NCBI GenBank assembly: GCA_002712005.1
Contig: PASP01000001.1
Coordinates: forward strand, 68,961 to 132,960
Direction of reading: 5' to 3'
From: Halobacteriovoraceae bacterium
GTDB lineage: Bacteria; Bdellovibrionota; Bacteriovoracia; Bacteriovoracales; Bacteriovoracaceae
DNA: 64,000 bases
Made by a program: the position numbers and the translations under genes. The notes below the pieces were generated by a model. It made no database searches and was not told where the DNA came from. It worked only from the letters and a program-made list of their open reading frames with translations. Below, one piece after another: positions 34,072 through 42,823 of the stretch. Within the stretch, counting starts at the first letter, position 1; each line of letters starts with the position of its first letter.

Positions 34072-34959
34072 ATGTTTAAAAACTTCACCGAACACTCTTT
34101 CCTTACCTCAGAGAATCTAAAAATCCACTACGGTAAGAATTTTGATACCTTGAATCCAAAGCATCCTATTATTGTTTTTAATTATGGACTTGTCTGTAAC
34201 GTAGCTCACTGGGAAAAACAGATTCCCTACTACGACCAACAGGGCTATCAAATTATATACCATGACTATCGTTTTCATTTTAACAGCGACAGAACAAGTA
34301 ATATTGATGACCTCTCATTTGAAAATATCTCAAAAGATATGAAAGAACTCCTCGACCATCTTGGAGTTCAAACAGCATTTCACTTTGGGCACAGTATGGG
34401 GGTTAACACAACGCTAGAGTATGCTTACCGCTACCCTGAAGATGTTTCAGGAATCGTTCTTATTTCAGGCACAGTTTTACCACCCCAAGATATCTTATTT
34501 GATACCAACTTCATGGACCTTCTACAGCCCATTTTAGAGCTTCTTTTAAAAAAGTACCCTAAGCTCTATTCAAGTATTTGGAAGACAGGACACAAAAACC
34601 CTCTGGCCACACATCTTGTGCACCAAGGTGGTTTCAATACAAAAATGGTTCCTAAAGACTTTGTAGAACATTACCTAAAAAAAATCGGAGAGCTTGAACC
34701 AGAGGTCTTTTTTCAACTTTTAAAAGAAATGAAAGGCCATGATATCGTTACCAAACTAGAAATGATCTCTGTTCCAACTCTCATTATGGGCGGCGATAAA
34801 GATCAGGTTATTCCGAACTTCCTTCAGTATATATTGAGTGAAAATATTCCAAATTCTAAACTCTATATAATTAAAGAAGGAAGTCACGTTCCTCAAGTTG
34901 ATTTTTTCGAAACCGTTAATGAACGCATCGATTTATTTTTACTTAAAAATCAAAAATAA
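34072..34959 (+). CDS. Alpha/beta hydrolase
   Basis: A 295-residue cytoplasmic alpha/beta-fold hydrolase. The nucleophile elbow is GHSMG (about residue 106), the acid is in GGDKDQVIP and the His in EGSHVPQVD. The oxyanion region (NYGLVCNVAHWEKQIPYY) resembles esterase and haloperoxidase-type members. The substrate is unknown. It is one base upstream of the UDG-like gene, so the two are transcribed together. Confidence 0.85.
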   Translation: MFKNFTEHSFLTSENLKIHYGKNFDTLNPKHPIIVFNYGLVCNVAHWEKQIPYYDQQGYQIIYHDYRFHFNSDRTSNIDDLSFENISKDMKELLDHLGVQTAFHFGHSMGVNTTLEYAYRYPEDVSGIVLISGTVLPPQDILFDTNFMDLLQPILELLLKKYPKLYSSIWKTGHKNPLATHLVHQGGFNTKMVPKDFVEHYLKKIGELEPEVFFQLLKEMKGHDIVTKLEMISVPTLIMGGDKDQVIPNFLQYILSENIPNSKLYIIKEGSHVPQVDFFETVNERIDLFLLKNQK

Positions 34960-34960
34960 T

Positions 34961-35542
34961 ATGATTATTCAAAGAGATGAAATTCCATCATTCATTCCTA
35001 AAAAACCTAAAATGATTTTTTTGGGAACGATGTGTGCCATCAATGCTCGAACGATTAATGGAAAAACCCCTGAGATGGACTTCTTTTATTATAATGATAA
35101 CAGAAATCACTTTTGGAAAATCCTTCAATACCTCTTTGAGCCTGATCTTGAGCCCAGTCGACTAACTATTGACCAAAAGAAGAAATTCTTATTAAAACAT
35201 AATATTGGAATCCAGAATTTAGTCTCAGAAATTCAAATTCCAAATCATGAGAAGTTAGATCCATCAGATACTGTTCTTTTTGATTGTCTGAAGAAGGGTC
35301 GAATTACGTTTAAAACAATCCCACAACATGATTTAAAAGTATTTCAAAAGACACCTTTATATTTTACTTGTCGCTATAAAAAAGGAATTCACCAGTTACT
35401 CGAATCCTTTCTGCTACAAAATAATTTGAAATATGATTTAATAGAGAAGACTTGGTACTTGAAAACACCGACACGCTGTAATCCCTATAAACGTAGCCAA
35501 GAGTGGCTAGAAGAAATGAATCAACACATTAAGAATTTCTAG
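34961..35542 (+). CDS. Uracil-DNA-glycosylase-superfamily protein
   Basis: A 193-residue protein resembling the UDG superfamily (family of MUG, TDG and hypoxanthine-DNA glycosylases). Supporting pattern: FLGTMCAINAR (motif 1 position), FFYYNDNRNHFWKIL, and KHNIGIQNLV near the second helix; LKTPTRCNPYKRSQEW sits where the C-terminal SP-type motif is expected. Motif residues differ from characterised members, so specificity or activity is uncertain. I start at ATG 34961, one base after the hydrolase stop. Its last 14 bases overlap the convergent gene. Confidence 0.6.
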   Translation: MIIQRDEIPSFIPKKPKMIFLGTMCAINARTINGKTPEMDFFYYNDNRNHFWKILQYLFEPDLEPSRLTIDQKKKFLLKHNIGIQNLVSEIQIPNHEKLDPSDTVLFDCLKKGRITFKTIPQHDLKVFQKTPLYFTCRYKKGIHQLLESFLLQNNLKYDLIEKTWYLKTPTRCNPYKRSQEWLEEMNQHIKNF

Positions 35543-36782
35543 ATTCTCTGTACTCTAATAAAGGACCAAATACTCTTTTCATGGCGGCAAGCACTTGATT
35601 TTTCTTATACTCTAGATGTGATGCTTCCCCTTCAGAATTAATTCGATGAGCATGTTCATCTACAATTTGGACTTCATAAGGGTAAAAGAAGCGAACATCA
35701 CGAGCGATAAGGGAATAATCCATGGCCAAAATTTTCTTAGAAAGTTCATTATCCTTTTGTTCTTTTGCAGTATTTCTCACATTGATAAACTCTTGCATAA
35801 AAGGATTTTTATACTTAATCAATTGGCGACAGGTAAATTGAATCGCCTGATAGGCAGAAAGGCTATGAGAGTTCTTATCTCTAACAGAGCTAGGATTAGA
35901 AAATGAGCTTTCCATAATTTCCCGCTCTACTGCTTCTAAAAACTTTTCCTCGGTAAGATCATTTCGTAAAGCAAACTTTAATAAATTTGTATGCCTCTCT
36001 TTGAAAGCCTTTATATCAAATAAAGAGTTTGTTGAACGGCTAGGCTTAATATTATGAGGAATTACGATATAGTTCTCTACTAAAAATTTAATTACTCTAA
36101 GAGTATCAAATCTACTTTTAGTAATGATTCTTACCCCAACCCTATCAAAGAGTTCCTCTGCAACATTTTCAGCTTTATGAAGGAGCTTAATAATAACGGA
36201 GTCTCTTGTCTTTTTCGATTTTGTCTCAAAATCAACAAGCTCTATTCTCGAGCTTTCATCTTGAGTGAGTTTATTAGCAAAATAGAGATTTTCCTCTTCT
36301 CTATGAAGATACTTATAAAACTTATCAAAAATTTGTTTTTGGACTTCAGAGAAATAGCTCGATCTTAAATCTTTATCCACATGAAGAATCGTATGCATAA
36401 CCTTAAGTACAATCTCTGCCCAAAAGGTTTCTTCTCGAGACATATTATCTTTATTTCCGGTGGCCATAAGAAAGAGTTCACTAATGTCTGTGATCATCAC
36501 AATCGAATTAGGAACCTTTAAATCAAGTCCATCAGGATTACCTTCTTTTAAAAAATAACGCCTAATGAATTGGATAGCTTCTTGAAAATTCCCAAAGAGT
36601 TCAGCACGTGCAACAGGATCATTCGCATCTAAACCATAACCAGAAAGGAACCTCTCTACAGTTTCAATATCCGTCATCGGTCCAATGAAGAATTTGGAGT
36701 CAAGAGCAGAACGTCCCCCTATGACAACATCCATTGATTCCCAGTCGAATAAAAAATTTGATAAGTATTTAGGTCTTTCCAT
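35529..36782 (-). CDS. TIGR04552-like protein with RelA/SpoT-type synthetase features
   Basis: A 417-residue cytoplasmic protein. The central part resembles a (p)ppGpp synthetase fold: a basic helix (DSVIIKLLHKAENVAEELF) leads to FDRVGVRIIT (about residue 214), where RelA has its metal-binding Asp. Then NYIVIPHNIKPS and SLSAYQAIQFTCR recall the RelA DYI..PK and GYQSLHT motifs. PYEVQIVDEHAHRINSEGEASH (split here from the following Lys-rich part) recalls EVQIRT..MH..AE.G.AAH. About 70 residues are inserted between the two halves. I recall the TIGR04552 family as largely restricted to delta-proteobacterial lineages. Product and activity are unknown; the homology is from motif pattern only. Confidence 0.7.
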   Translation of the reverse strand: MERPKYLSNFLFDWESMDVVIGGRSALDSKFFIGPMTDIETVERFLSGYGLDANDPVARAELFGNFQEAIQFIRRYFLKEGNPDGLDLKVPNSIVMITDISELFLMATGNKDNMSREETFWAEIVLKVMHTILHVDKDLRSSYFSEVQKQIFDKFYKYLHREEENLYFANKLTQDESSRIELVDFETKSKKTRDSVIIKLLHKAENVAEELFDRVGVRIITKSRFDTLRVIKFLVENYIVIPHNIKPSRSTNSLFDIKAFKERHTNLLKFALRNDLTEEKFLEAVEREIMESSFSNPSSVRDKNSHSLSAYQAIQFTCRQLIKYKNPFMQEFINVRNTAKEQKDNELSKKILAMDYSLIARDVRFFYPYEVQIVDEHAHRINSEGEASHLEYKKNQVLAAMKRVFGPLLEYRESRNS

Positions 36783-36849
36783 AAGAAGTTGATTCTACCA
36801 TGACTTATGTTCGTAAAAATGAAACATTTTCTTATCCCCAATAAACACC

Positions 36850-36912
36850 TATAATCACATTAATGATAGGACTTTTTTTCTGACCTTCCTTTCTTAAAAA
36901 GAAGGTTCTATT
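36850..36912 (+). promoter_or_regulatory. Possible promoter and leader hairpin of pgpA
   Basis: A TATAAT box (36850-36855) without a good -35 is followed 28 bases later by a hairpin (ACCTTC 36883-36888 with GAAGGT 36901-36906, extended by T/A pairs) and TCTATTTATT. It may be a leader attenuator or a short RNA. The pgpA start itself has no close ribosome-binding site. Confidence 0.35.
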
Positions 36913-36945
36913 TATTGGTTACATAACGGAGTATAGTCATTAGCT

Positions 36946-37440
36946 ATGAAAGATAAAAACACACCGAGTCTAACGCACCCAGAAATACTATTCCTCTCAT
37001 TCTTTGGCGTAGGTTTTCTTCCCAAGGCTCCCGGCACATGGGGATCATTGGCCATTGTACCCGTACTTTATGTTCTCGGTATTTTTAAAGCTCCCTTCTT
37101 TCTTTTCATCCCCTTTCTCTTAGTAGCAACTACCATTACCTGCTTTATTGCGGAGTATACTCAGAAGAAGAACAATATTCATGACCCTTCTTGGATTGTT
37201 ATGGATGAGGTTCTTGGTATGTGGACAGCATGGCTTTTCACCCACCCCAATCAGGTCAGCTTTTACAGCATGGCCCTTATTTTTGGATTATTTCGCTTCT
37301 TTGATATTATTAAGTTTTGGCCAGCTTCTTACTTTGACAAATTAGAACATGGAGCTGGAACTATTTTAGATGATATTGTCAGTGGTATTTTTGCGGGGAT
37401 TACCTTTTTAGTGATTACTCACTTTGTAGCAATCCCCTAG
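36946..37440 (+). CDS. pgpA: Phosphatidylglycerophosphatase A
   Basis: A 164-residue inner-membrane enzyme that dephosphorylates phosphatidylglycerophosphate to phosphatidylglycerol. The PgpA signature GVGFLPKAPGTWGSLAI, DPSWIVMDEVLGMW and the terminal AGTILDDIVSGIFAG are all present, with four hydrophobic segments. It ends three bases before the stop of the convergent secreted protein gene. Confidence 0.93.
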   Translation: MKDKNTPSLTHPEILFLSFFGVGFLPKAPGTWGSLAIVPVLYVLGIFKAPFFLFIPFLLVATTITCFIAEYTQKKNNIHDPSWIVMDEVLGMWTAWLFTHPNQVSFYSMALIFGLFRFFDIIKFWPASYFDKLEHGAGTILDDIVSGIFAGITFLVITHFVAIP

Positions 37441-37443
37441 ATT

Positions 37444-37998
37444 TTATAGCTTTTCTACTCTTTCAAATTTGAATACTTCTCTAAGCTTTACCTTCATACT
37501 GCCAACTTTATAATCGTTGTAAGTCTGATTCAGAAGTCGAATGATAAGATCGTTAGAGTTGAGCTCTACCGTACAAGTCCACACTCTTAGCGTGGGAATT
37601 CCTTCGCTATCATATTCGAAAGTCTCGACTTCTCTTGTTCTTCTTTGATAACTCAATTCACTTTGCTCAGAAGTATTATCTTTATCCGTAAGGGCCAAAA
37701 GAGAATTCTTCTTTGTTAAGACAGTACCACTAAATTTGAATGTTCTTAAATCGGTAGCATCCGACCAATCCCAATTATTATCGATATCAAAAGAGTCTGG
37801 GAGATACTTTATCTTTAATGTTTTCATTAATTCAGAAAGGGCCGTGCCCATTTTCTCTTTTAATAAATAATCAGACACACGAGAAATTGTAGGATCACTT
37901 ACATTGCAACTCATTTCATCTTTTGCTTCAAACCAGTGAATTTTAGCCCAAGACTGAGTGGTCACAATAAAAAGAATCGCTGCTAGAAAATGCTTCAT
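37444..37998 (-). CDS. Hypothetical secreted protein
   Basis: A 184-residue exported protein with signal peptide MKHFLAAILFIVTTQSWA and a mature part of mixed alpha/beta character with two Cys (MSCNVSD; WTCTVELNS) that may form a disulfide. I start at the second of two adjacent ATGs (37998), six bases after GGAG. I recognise no family. It is divergent from recA. Confidence 0.72.
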   Translation of the reverse strand: MKHFLAAILFIVTTQSWAKIHWFEAKDEMSCNVSDPTISRVSDYLLKEKMGTALSELMKTLKIKYLPDSFDIDNNWDWSDATDLRTFKFSGTVLTKKNSLLALTDKDNTSEQSELSYQRRTREVETFEYDSEGIPTLRVWTCTVELNSNDLIIRLLNQTYNDYKVGSMKVKLREVFKFERVEKL

Positions 37999-38016
37999 CA
38001 TAGTCTCCTTACTCAA

Positions 38017-38343
38017 TATTTTATAGTTATGAAATTATTCAATATGCCCGTCAAAATTAAAAGGAGGCAAAAAATAAAAATATACGTTGACTTACGCACA
38101 AGTTACGCACAAAATAGATCTTAGTTGACCACCTGAAAGTCATAAGTTGAATCTTCAACTCCCAGAGTTAAGTCATTTTGGATAGTTATTAACGGAATCG
38201 TTAAAGCCCCTTTTGAAGCTATACTCTCAAGATTTTTTGTGACTTGAAAGGTGCCAATGTGAGATGAATTTGATAGCTTGAAGCTACTACACACATGAAC
38301 ACATTTTAAGTTAGGACAACTTAATTTTATTTAGGAGACTAAA
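38017..38343 (+). promoter_or_regulatory. Non-coding recA upstream region with palindromes
   Basis: A 327-base region without a convincing gene. It holds three perfect inverted repeats: AGTTGAA-TC-TTCAACT (38145-38160), TTAACG-GAAT-CGTTAA (38189-38204) and TTAAGTT-AGGAC-AACTTAA (38306-38324), the last nine bases before the ribosome-binding site. A tandem direct repeat TTACGCACAA is at 38092-38101 and 38103-38112. The E. coli-type LexA box is absent. At least one repeat is likely an SOS operator; none can be assigned from sequence alone. A -35-like TTGACT (38087-38092) overlaps the direct repeat. Confidence 0.5.
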
Positions 38344-39474
38344 ATGGCCGTATCAAAAGCGAGTTCAAACGAAGGTAACAAAAAGAAGGCCCTAGACTTG
38401 GCTCTTTCTACAATTGAGAAACAATTTGGGAAAGGCGCCATCATGAAGCTTGATCAGGATGGTAAACAAGCTAAAGTTCCTGCTATTCCAACAGGCTGTT
38501 TAAGTTTAGACCTTGCCTTAGGAATTGGTGGTATTCCAAAAGGTAGAATCATTGAAATCTATGGACCAGAATCATCTGGTAAAACAACTCTAACTCTTCA
38601 CATTGCAGCAGAAGCTCAAAAGCAAGGTGGAACAGTAGCTTTCATCGATGCAGAGCACGCGCTTGATACTGTATATGCGGAAAAGCTTGGAGTAGATATT
38701 CCCAACACTCTTATTTCTCAACCTGACTCAGGTGAGCAGGCTCTTGAAATTACAGATATGCTTGTTCGTTCAGGAGCAGTTGACCTTCTTATCGTTGACT
38801 CTGTTGCAGCTCTTACACCTAGAGCTGAACTAGAAGGTGAAATGGGTGACTCTCACATGGGTCTACAAGCAAGACTTATGTCTCAAGCCCTAAGAAAACT
38901 CACAGGTTCGATCTCTCGTTCAAACTGTACAGTTATTTTCATCAACCAGTTAAGAATGAAAATTGGTGTTATGTTTGGTAACCCTGAGACGACGACAGGT
39001 GGGAACGCTCTTAAATTCTACTCTTCTGTTCGTCTAGATATTAGAAGAACTGGTGCTATTAAAGATGGTGACCAAGTTATCGGTAACCGTACGAAGATCA
39101 AAGTTGTTAAAAATAAAGTAGCTCCTCCATTCAAACTTATTGAGTTTGATATCATGTATGGAGAAGGTATCTCTAAAACAGGGGACCTACTTGATCTAGC
39201 TGTACAAAATGGCATTGTAGAAAAAGCTGGCGCCTGGTTCTCTTATGACAACGGTAAAATTGGACAAGGTCGTGAAAACTCCAAGACCTTCCTTAATGAA
39301 AACCCAGAAATTCTTGAAGAGATCAAAACAAAAGTATTGGCCAAGTTTGGTCTTGCTGAACTACCTGCTCAAGAGGAAGCTCAAGCAGACAATATTGATC
39401 CAGAAACTGGTGAGATCATTGAAGATACTCCAGCACCAAAGAAAGCTCGTAAAAGCAAGAAAACTGTACAGTAA
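38344..39474 (+). CDS. recA: Recombinase RecA
   Basis: A 376-residue RecA, the strand-exchange protein and LexA coprotease. Signatures are [13 protein letters not shown] (Walker A), [15 protein letters not shown] (Walker B), the LexA/DNA-binding loop [17 protein letters not shown] and [22 protein letters not shown]. The C-terminus ends in a Lys-rich tail (PKKARKSKK) instead of the more usual acidic one. AGGAGA precedes the start. A strong terminator follows at once, upstream of recX. Confidence 0.98.
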   Translation: MAVSKASSNEGNKKKALDLALSTIEKQFGKGAIMKLDQDGKQAKVPAIPTGCLSLDLALGIGGIPKGRIIEIYGPESSGKTTLTLHIAAEAQKQGGTVAFIDAEHALDTVYAEKLGVDIPNTLISQPDSGEQALEITDMLVRSGAVDLLIVDSVAALTPRAELEGEMGDSHMGLQARLMSQALRKLTGSISRSNCTVIFINQLRMKIGVMFGNPETTTGGNALKFYSSVRLDIRRTGAIKDGDQVIGNRTKIKVVKNKVAPPFKLIEFDIMYGEGISKTGDLLDLAVQNGIVEKAGAWFSYDNGKIGQGRENSKTFLNENPEILEEIKTKVLAKFGLAELPAQEEAQADNIDPETGEIIEDTPAPKKARKSKKTVQ

Positions 39475-39490
39475 ACAAATTAAAGACATA

Positions 39491-39513
39491 GGGGGCTCAA
39501 TGCCCCCTTTTTT
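39491..39513 (+). terminator. Terminator between recA and recX
   Basis: GGGGGC (39491-39496), 5-base loop, GCCCCC (39502-39507), then six T. It ends only six bases before the recX start codon and occupies the place where a ribosome-binding site would be. Confidence 0.92.
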
Positions 39514-39519
39514 ATTTCT

Positions 39520-40098
39520 ATGAACTTCGACAAAAATGATATCTTTTCCCAAGACCCATCTCAAGATTTAGAGGATTTCCAAGACCTCTCTTTTGAAGAT
39601 CAAGGAGAAGAAGATTTTGATAAACTCTATAAGAGAGCGTATCAATACACGATCAAGCTTCTGGCCAAGAAAGATTATTCTGTTCATAAAATAAAGCAAA
39701 AATTAAGGGATAAGGGCTATAATTCTGAACTATCCAAAAAGCTCATTGCCGAACTCCTAGAAAAGAATTACCTACGTGAAGATCTCTATATTGAAGCAAG
39801 AATTAAAGGCTTCCTTCGCAAGGGTTATGCAGCGAATGTTATCTTGTATCGATTATCTCAAGAGCAGTGCCACACCACAGCAGAGCATATTGAAAATATC
39901 ATGCATGAAATAGGGCTCAATCATCAGGGTCAACTCAAACTCATGATAGAAAAAAAGCTTCATCTTGATGGTGAATTTGTTAAAGATAAAGAAAAGCTAC
40001 GCCAAAAGGTACTTCGATATTGCATAAATCGAGGCTACTCAATCAGTGATGCTTCTCGTGTCTATGGCCAAGTTTACGACGAACTATTTCCATCTTAA
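39520..40098 (+). CDS. recX: RecA regulatory protein RecX
   Basis: A 192-residue RecX-family protein, which modulates RecA filaments. An acidic leader of about 35 residues is followed by the three-helix repeats (YQYTIKLLAKKDYSVHKIKQKLRDKGY; LIAELLEKNYLREDLYIEARIKGFLRKGY; LRQKVLRYCINRGYSISDA). No ribosome-binding site is visible; the ATG sits six bases after the recA terminator T run. Expression therefore depends on read-through or on an unusual initiation, as suggested by the RecX:RecA imbalance in other bacteria. Confidence 0.88.
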   Translation: MNFDKNDIFSQDPSQDLEDFQDLSFEDQGEEDFDKLYKRAYQYTIKLLAKKDYSVHKIKQKLRDKGYNSELSKKLIAELLEKNYLREDLYIEARIKGFLRKGYAANVILYRLSQEQCHTTAEHIENIMHEIGLNHQGQLKLMIEKKLHLDGEFVKDKEKLRQKVLRYCINRGYSISDASRVYGQVYDELFPS

Positions 40099-40110
40099 AG
40101 ACTTGCCTAA

Positions 40111-40135
40111 TTCCCTATGAGAATAGGGTTTCCCA
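40111..40135 (+). terminator. Short hairpin after recX
   Basis: CCCTAT/ATAGGG with a GAGA tetraloop (40113-40128) followed by TTTCCCATTACTTTT. A weak but plausible terminator between recX and alaS. Confidence 0.45.
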
Positions 40136-40206
40136 TTACTTTTATCGCTGTCTTGTGTTATACCTGTAGGTAATTTAATTGCCGTTATGGAGTAGTAGGA
40201 ATACAC

Positions 40207-42810
40207 ATGAAAGTTCAAGAAATTAGATCTAAATTTACAGAGTTTTACCTTAAAAGAGGACACGAAAAAGTTCCATCCTCACCTCTCGTTCCTCTCAATG
40301 ATGATACCCTTCTTTTTGCCAATGCGGGAATGAATCAATTCAAAGATGTATTTACGGGAAAAATGAAGCCTGACTACTCAAGGGCCACAACGATCCAAAA
40401 AGTAGTTCGCGCCGGTGGTAAACATAATGACTTAGAAAATGTAGGTTTAACGGCACGCCACCATACTTTCTTTGAAATGCTAGGAAACTTTTCTTTTGGT
40501 GATTATTTTAAAAAAGAGGCCATAACCATGGCGTGGGAATTTCTTACCAAAGAACTTTCGATCCCAGAAGAAAAACTCTATGTAACTGTTCACTACTCAG
40601 ATGATGAAGCTTTTGATCTATGGGAGAACCATATTGGTGTTCCCAAAGAAAAGATCTTTAAAAAAGGTGACAAAGATAACTTCTGGGAAATGGGAGACGT
40701 TGGTCCATGTGGTCCATGCTCAGAAATTTTCTATGATCACGGAGAAAAATATACGACTCCAGGGTTTACTCCAGGCGAAGGTCAAGATCTATTAGATGAT
40801 GAAATGAGATACGTCGAAGTATGGAATCTTGTATTTATGCAGTATGAAAAAGATGGAAAAGGAGGAAGAAAAGAACTTCCTAACAAGTCTATCGATACAG
40901 GTATGGGACTAGAGCGTATCGCAGCAGTAATGCAAGGAGTTTACTGGAACTATGATACAGATTCCTTTACTCCAATTATTTCTGAAATTTCTAAAATAAC
41001 AGGTAAAAAATACGAAGATGAAAAATACACAACAGCAATGAGAGTTGTAGCTGATCACATCCGTTCATGTACGATGCTCATTACTGACGGTGTAATTCCT
41101 TCTAATGAAGGAAGAGGTTATGTTCTAAGAAGAATTATTCGTAGGGCCGTTAGATTTCTAAAAGATCTCGAGGCGCCAAAAGGAAGCTTTTCGAAGCTCG
41201 CACCTATAGTTTTAAAAGAACTTGGCGAAGAATATCCACAAAATAAGGCCAATGAATCATTAGCGGTAAAATTTCTAAAACTTGAAGAAGACAAATTTCA
41301 AGAGACTTTAGACCAAGGGCTAAAATATTTAGAAGAGGCCATAAAGAAAGATGTTAAAAAGAATATTTTTGACGGTAAAGCTGCCTTTAAACTATATGAT
41401 ACCTATGGTTTTCCTCTAGACCTTACAGAATTAATCTTAAAAGAAAGAGGTATAGAGCTTGATTCACAAGGCTTTGATAAGGCCATGGAAGAAAGAAAGG
41501 AAGATTCAAGAAAGTCTTGGAAAGGTGCTATGAATCTTGACGACAAAGTCTTTCATGCAGCTAAAGAAAAAGCCGGAGCAACAGAATTCTTAGGTTACGA
41601 TACATGTAACGCTGAAGGTAAGCTTTTAGATATTATAGATCTCGGTGAAAAAGCGGGACTTGTTTTTAATCAAACACCATTTTATGCTGAGGGCGGTGGT
41701 CAAGTTGGAGACAATGGTTTTATCCGTGTTTCAGATAAAAAAGTTAAAGTACTTGATACTCAAAAACCAGTTGATGATCTCTATGTTCACTTTGTGGACA
41801 GTACAGAATCTGCACTTCTAGAGAAAGGTAAAACTTATTCATTAGAGGTGAATCAAGAAGATCGAAACCTTACCGCTCGAAACCACTCAGCAACTCACTT
41901 AGTTCAAGCTGCTTTAATCCAGGTCCTTGGTGATCATGTAAAGCAAAGTGGATCCATGGTAAATCCAGAACGATTACGTTTTGACTTTACTCATATGCAG
42001 GCGTTAACGAAAGATGAACTTGATGCTGTTGAAGCACTCGTTAATCGTGAAATTCAAAAAGCTGTAGATGTACAAGCAACACAAACCACAATGGACGATG
42101 CTCTTAGCAGAGGAGCTCTTGCTCTCTTTGGAGAAAAGTATGGCGAGTCAGTTCGCGTTTTAGAAATGGGTGGCTTCTCAACAGAACTCTGTGGGGGAAC
42201 TCACGTTGCTAACACAGGTGAGATTGGCCTCTTCACTATCATTTCAGAATCATCTCTAAGCACAGGGGTGAGAAGAATTGAAGCTACAACCTCTAAGAAT
42301 GCGGTTCAAAGACTAAAATCTAGAAGTGACATTCTCAGAGAATTAGAATTAATTACTTCCTCCAAGGAAGATAAAATTGCAGACAAGTTTATTTCTCTGC
42401 AAGATGAAATTAAGAAGGCCAATAAAGAAATACAGAAACTTCAAGCCAAACTAACGGCATCTAAATCGGACGAACTCTTTAGTAATCCTGAAGAATTGAA
42501 AGACGGTGTCGTTTTTAAATTTGCAGAAACCCCTGCAGGTTCTGACTTAAGAAAGATGAGTGATTTATTTCTTGATAAGAATCCAAAAGGTGTTGTGATG
42601 TTGACCTCAGAGAACAAAGGTAAATTATCTGTTCTCTTAAGATCTTCTAAGAAGCTAAGCATTCCCTGTAATAAGATTCTTGGTGATGTTCTTTCTTTGA
42701 TCAATGGAAGAGGTGGTGGCCGTCCTGATATGGCCCAAGGAAGTGGGGACTTAGCCGATACAGCGCCCTTAGTTGAAAAGGCGAAATCACTTATATTAGA
42801 AAACTTATAA
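40207..42810 (+). CDS. alaS: Alanyl-tRNA synthetase
   Basis: An 867-residue class II synthetase charging tRNA-Ala. The aminoacylation core (residues 1-240: FANAGMNQFKDVFTG, RHHTFFEMLGNFSFGDYFK, GPCGPCSEI, DTGMGLERI) precedes the editing domain, with HxxxH (ARNHSATHLVQ) and the distal CGGTHVANTG. The C-terminal oligomerisation part has a coiled coil and GRGGGRPDMAQGSG. AGGA lies six bases upstream of ATG. It is full length. Confidence 0.97.
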   Translation: MKVQEIRSKFTEFYLKRGHEKVPSSPLVPLNDDTLLFANAGMNQFKDVFTGKMKPDYSRATTIQKVVRAGGKHNDLENVGLTARHHTFFEMLGNFSFGDYFKKEAITMAWEFLTKELSIPEEKLYVTVHYSDDEAFDLWENHIGVPKEKIFKKGDKDNFWEMGDVGPCGPCSEIFYDHGEKYTTPGFTPGEGQDLLDDEMRYVEVWNLVFMQYEKDGKGGRKELPNKSIDTGMGLERIAAVMQGVYWNYDTDSFTPIISEISKITGKKYEDEKYTTAMRVVADHIRSCTMLITDGVIPSNEGRGYVLRRIIRRAVRFLKDLEAPKGSFSKLAPIVLKELGEEYPQNKANESLAVKFLKLEEDKFQETLDQGLKYLEEAIKKDVKKNIFDGKAAFKLYDTYGFPLDLTELILKERGIELDSQGFDKAMEERKEDSRKSWKGAMNLDDKVFHAAKEKAGATEFLGYDTCNAEGKLLDIIDLGEKAGLVFNQTPFYAEGGGQVGDNGFIRVSDKKVKVLDTQKPVDDLYVHFVDSTESALLEKGKTYSLEVNQEDRNLTARNHSATHLVQAALIQVLGDHVKQSGSMVNPERLRFDFTHMQALTKDELDAVEALVNREIQKAVDVQATQTTMDDALSRGALALFGEKYGESVRVLEMGGFSTELCGGTHVANTGEIGLFTIISESSLSTGVRRIEATTSKNAVQRLKSRSDILRELELITSSKEDKIADKFISLQDEIKKANKEIQKLQAKLTASKSDELFSNPEELKDGVVFKFAETPAGSDLRKMSDLFLDKNPKGVVMLTSENKGKLSVLLRSSKKLSIPCNKILGDVLSLINGRGGGRPDMAQGSGDLADTAPLVEKAKSLILENL

Positions 42811-42823
42811 TGATGGAATCGTG

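Noticed and set aside
38251-38260. TGGCAC on the minus strand as a sigma-54 -24 box
   Set aside because: No GC at the -12 position ten bases on, and no suitable gene downstream.
38213-38286. 9-base direct repeat TTGAAGCTA upstream of recA
   Set aside because: Two copies 65 bases apart in AT-rich DNA are compatible with chance and show no symmetry.
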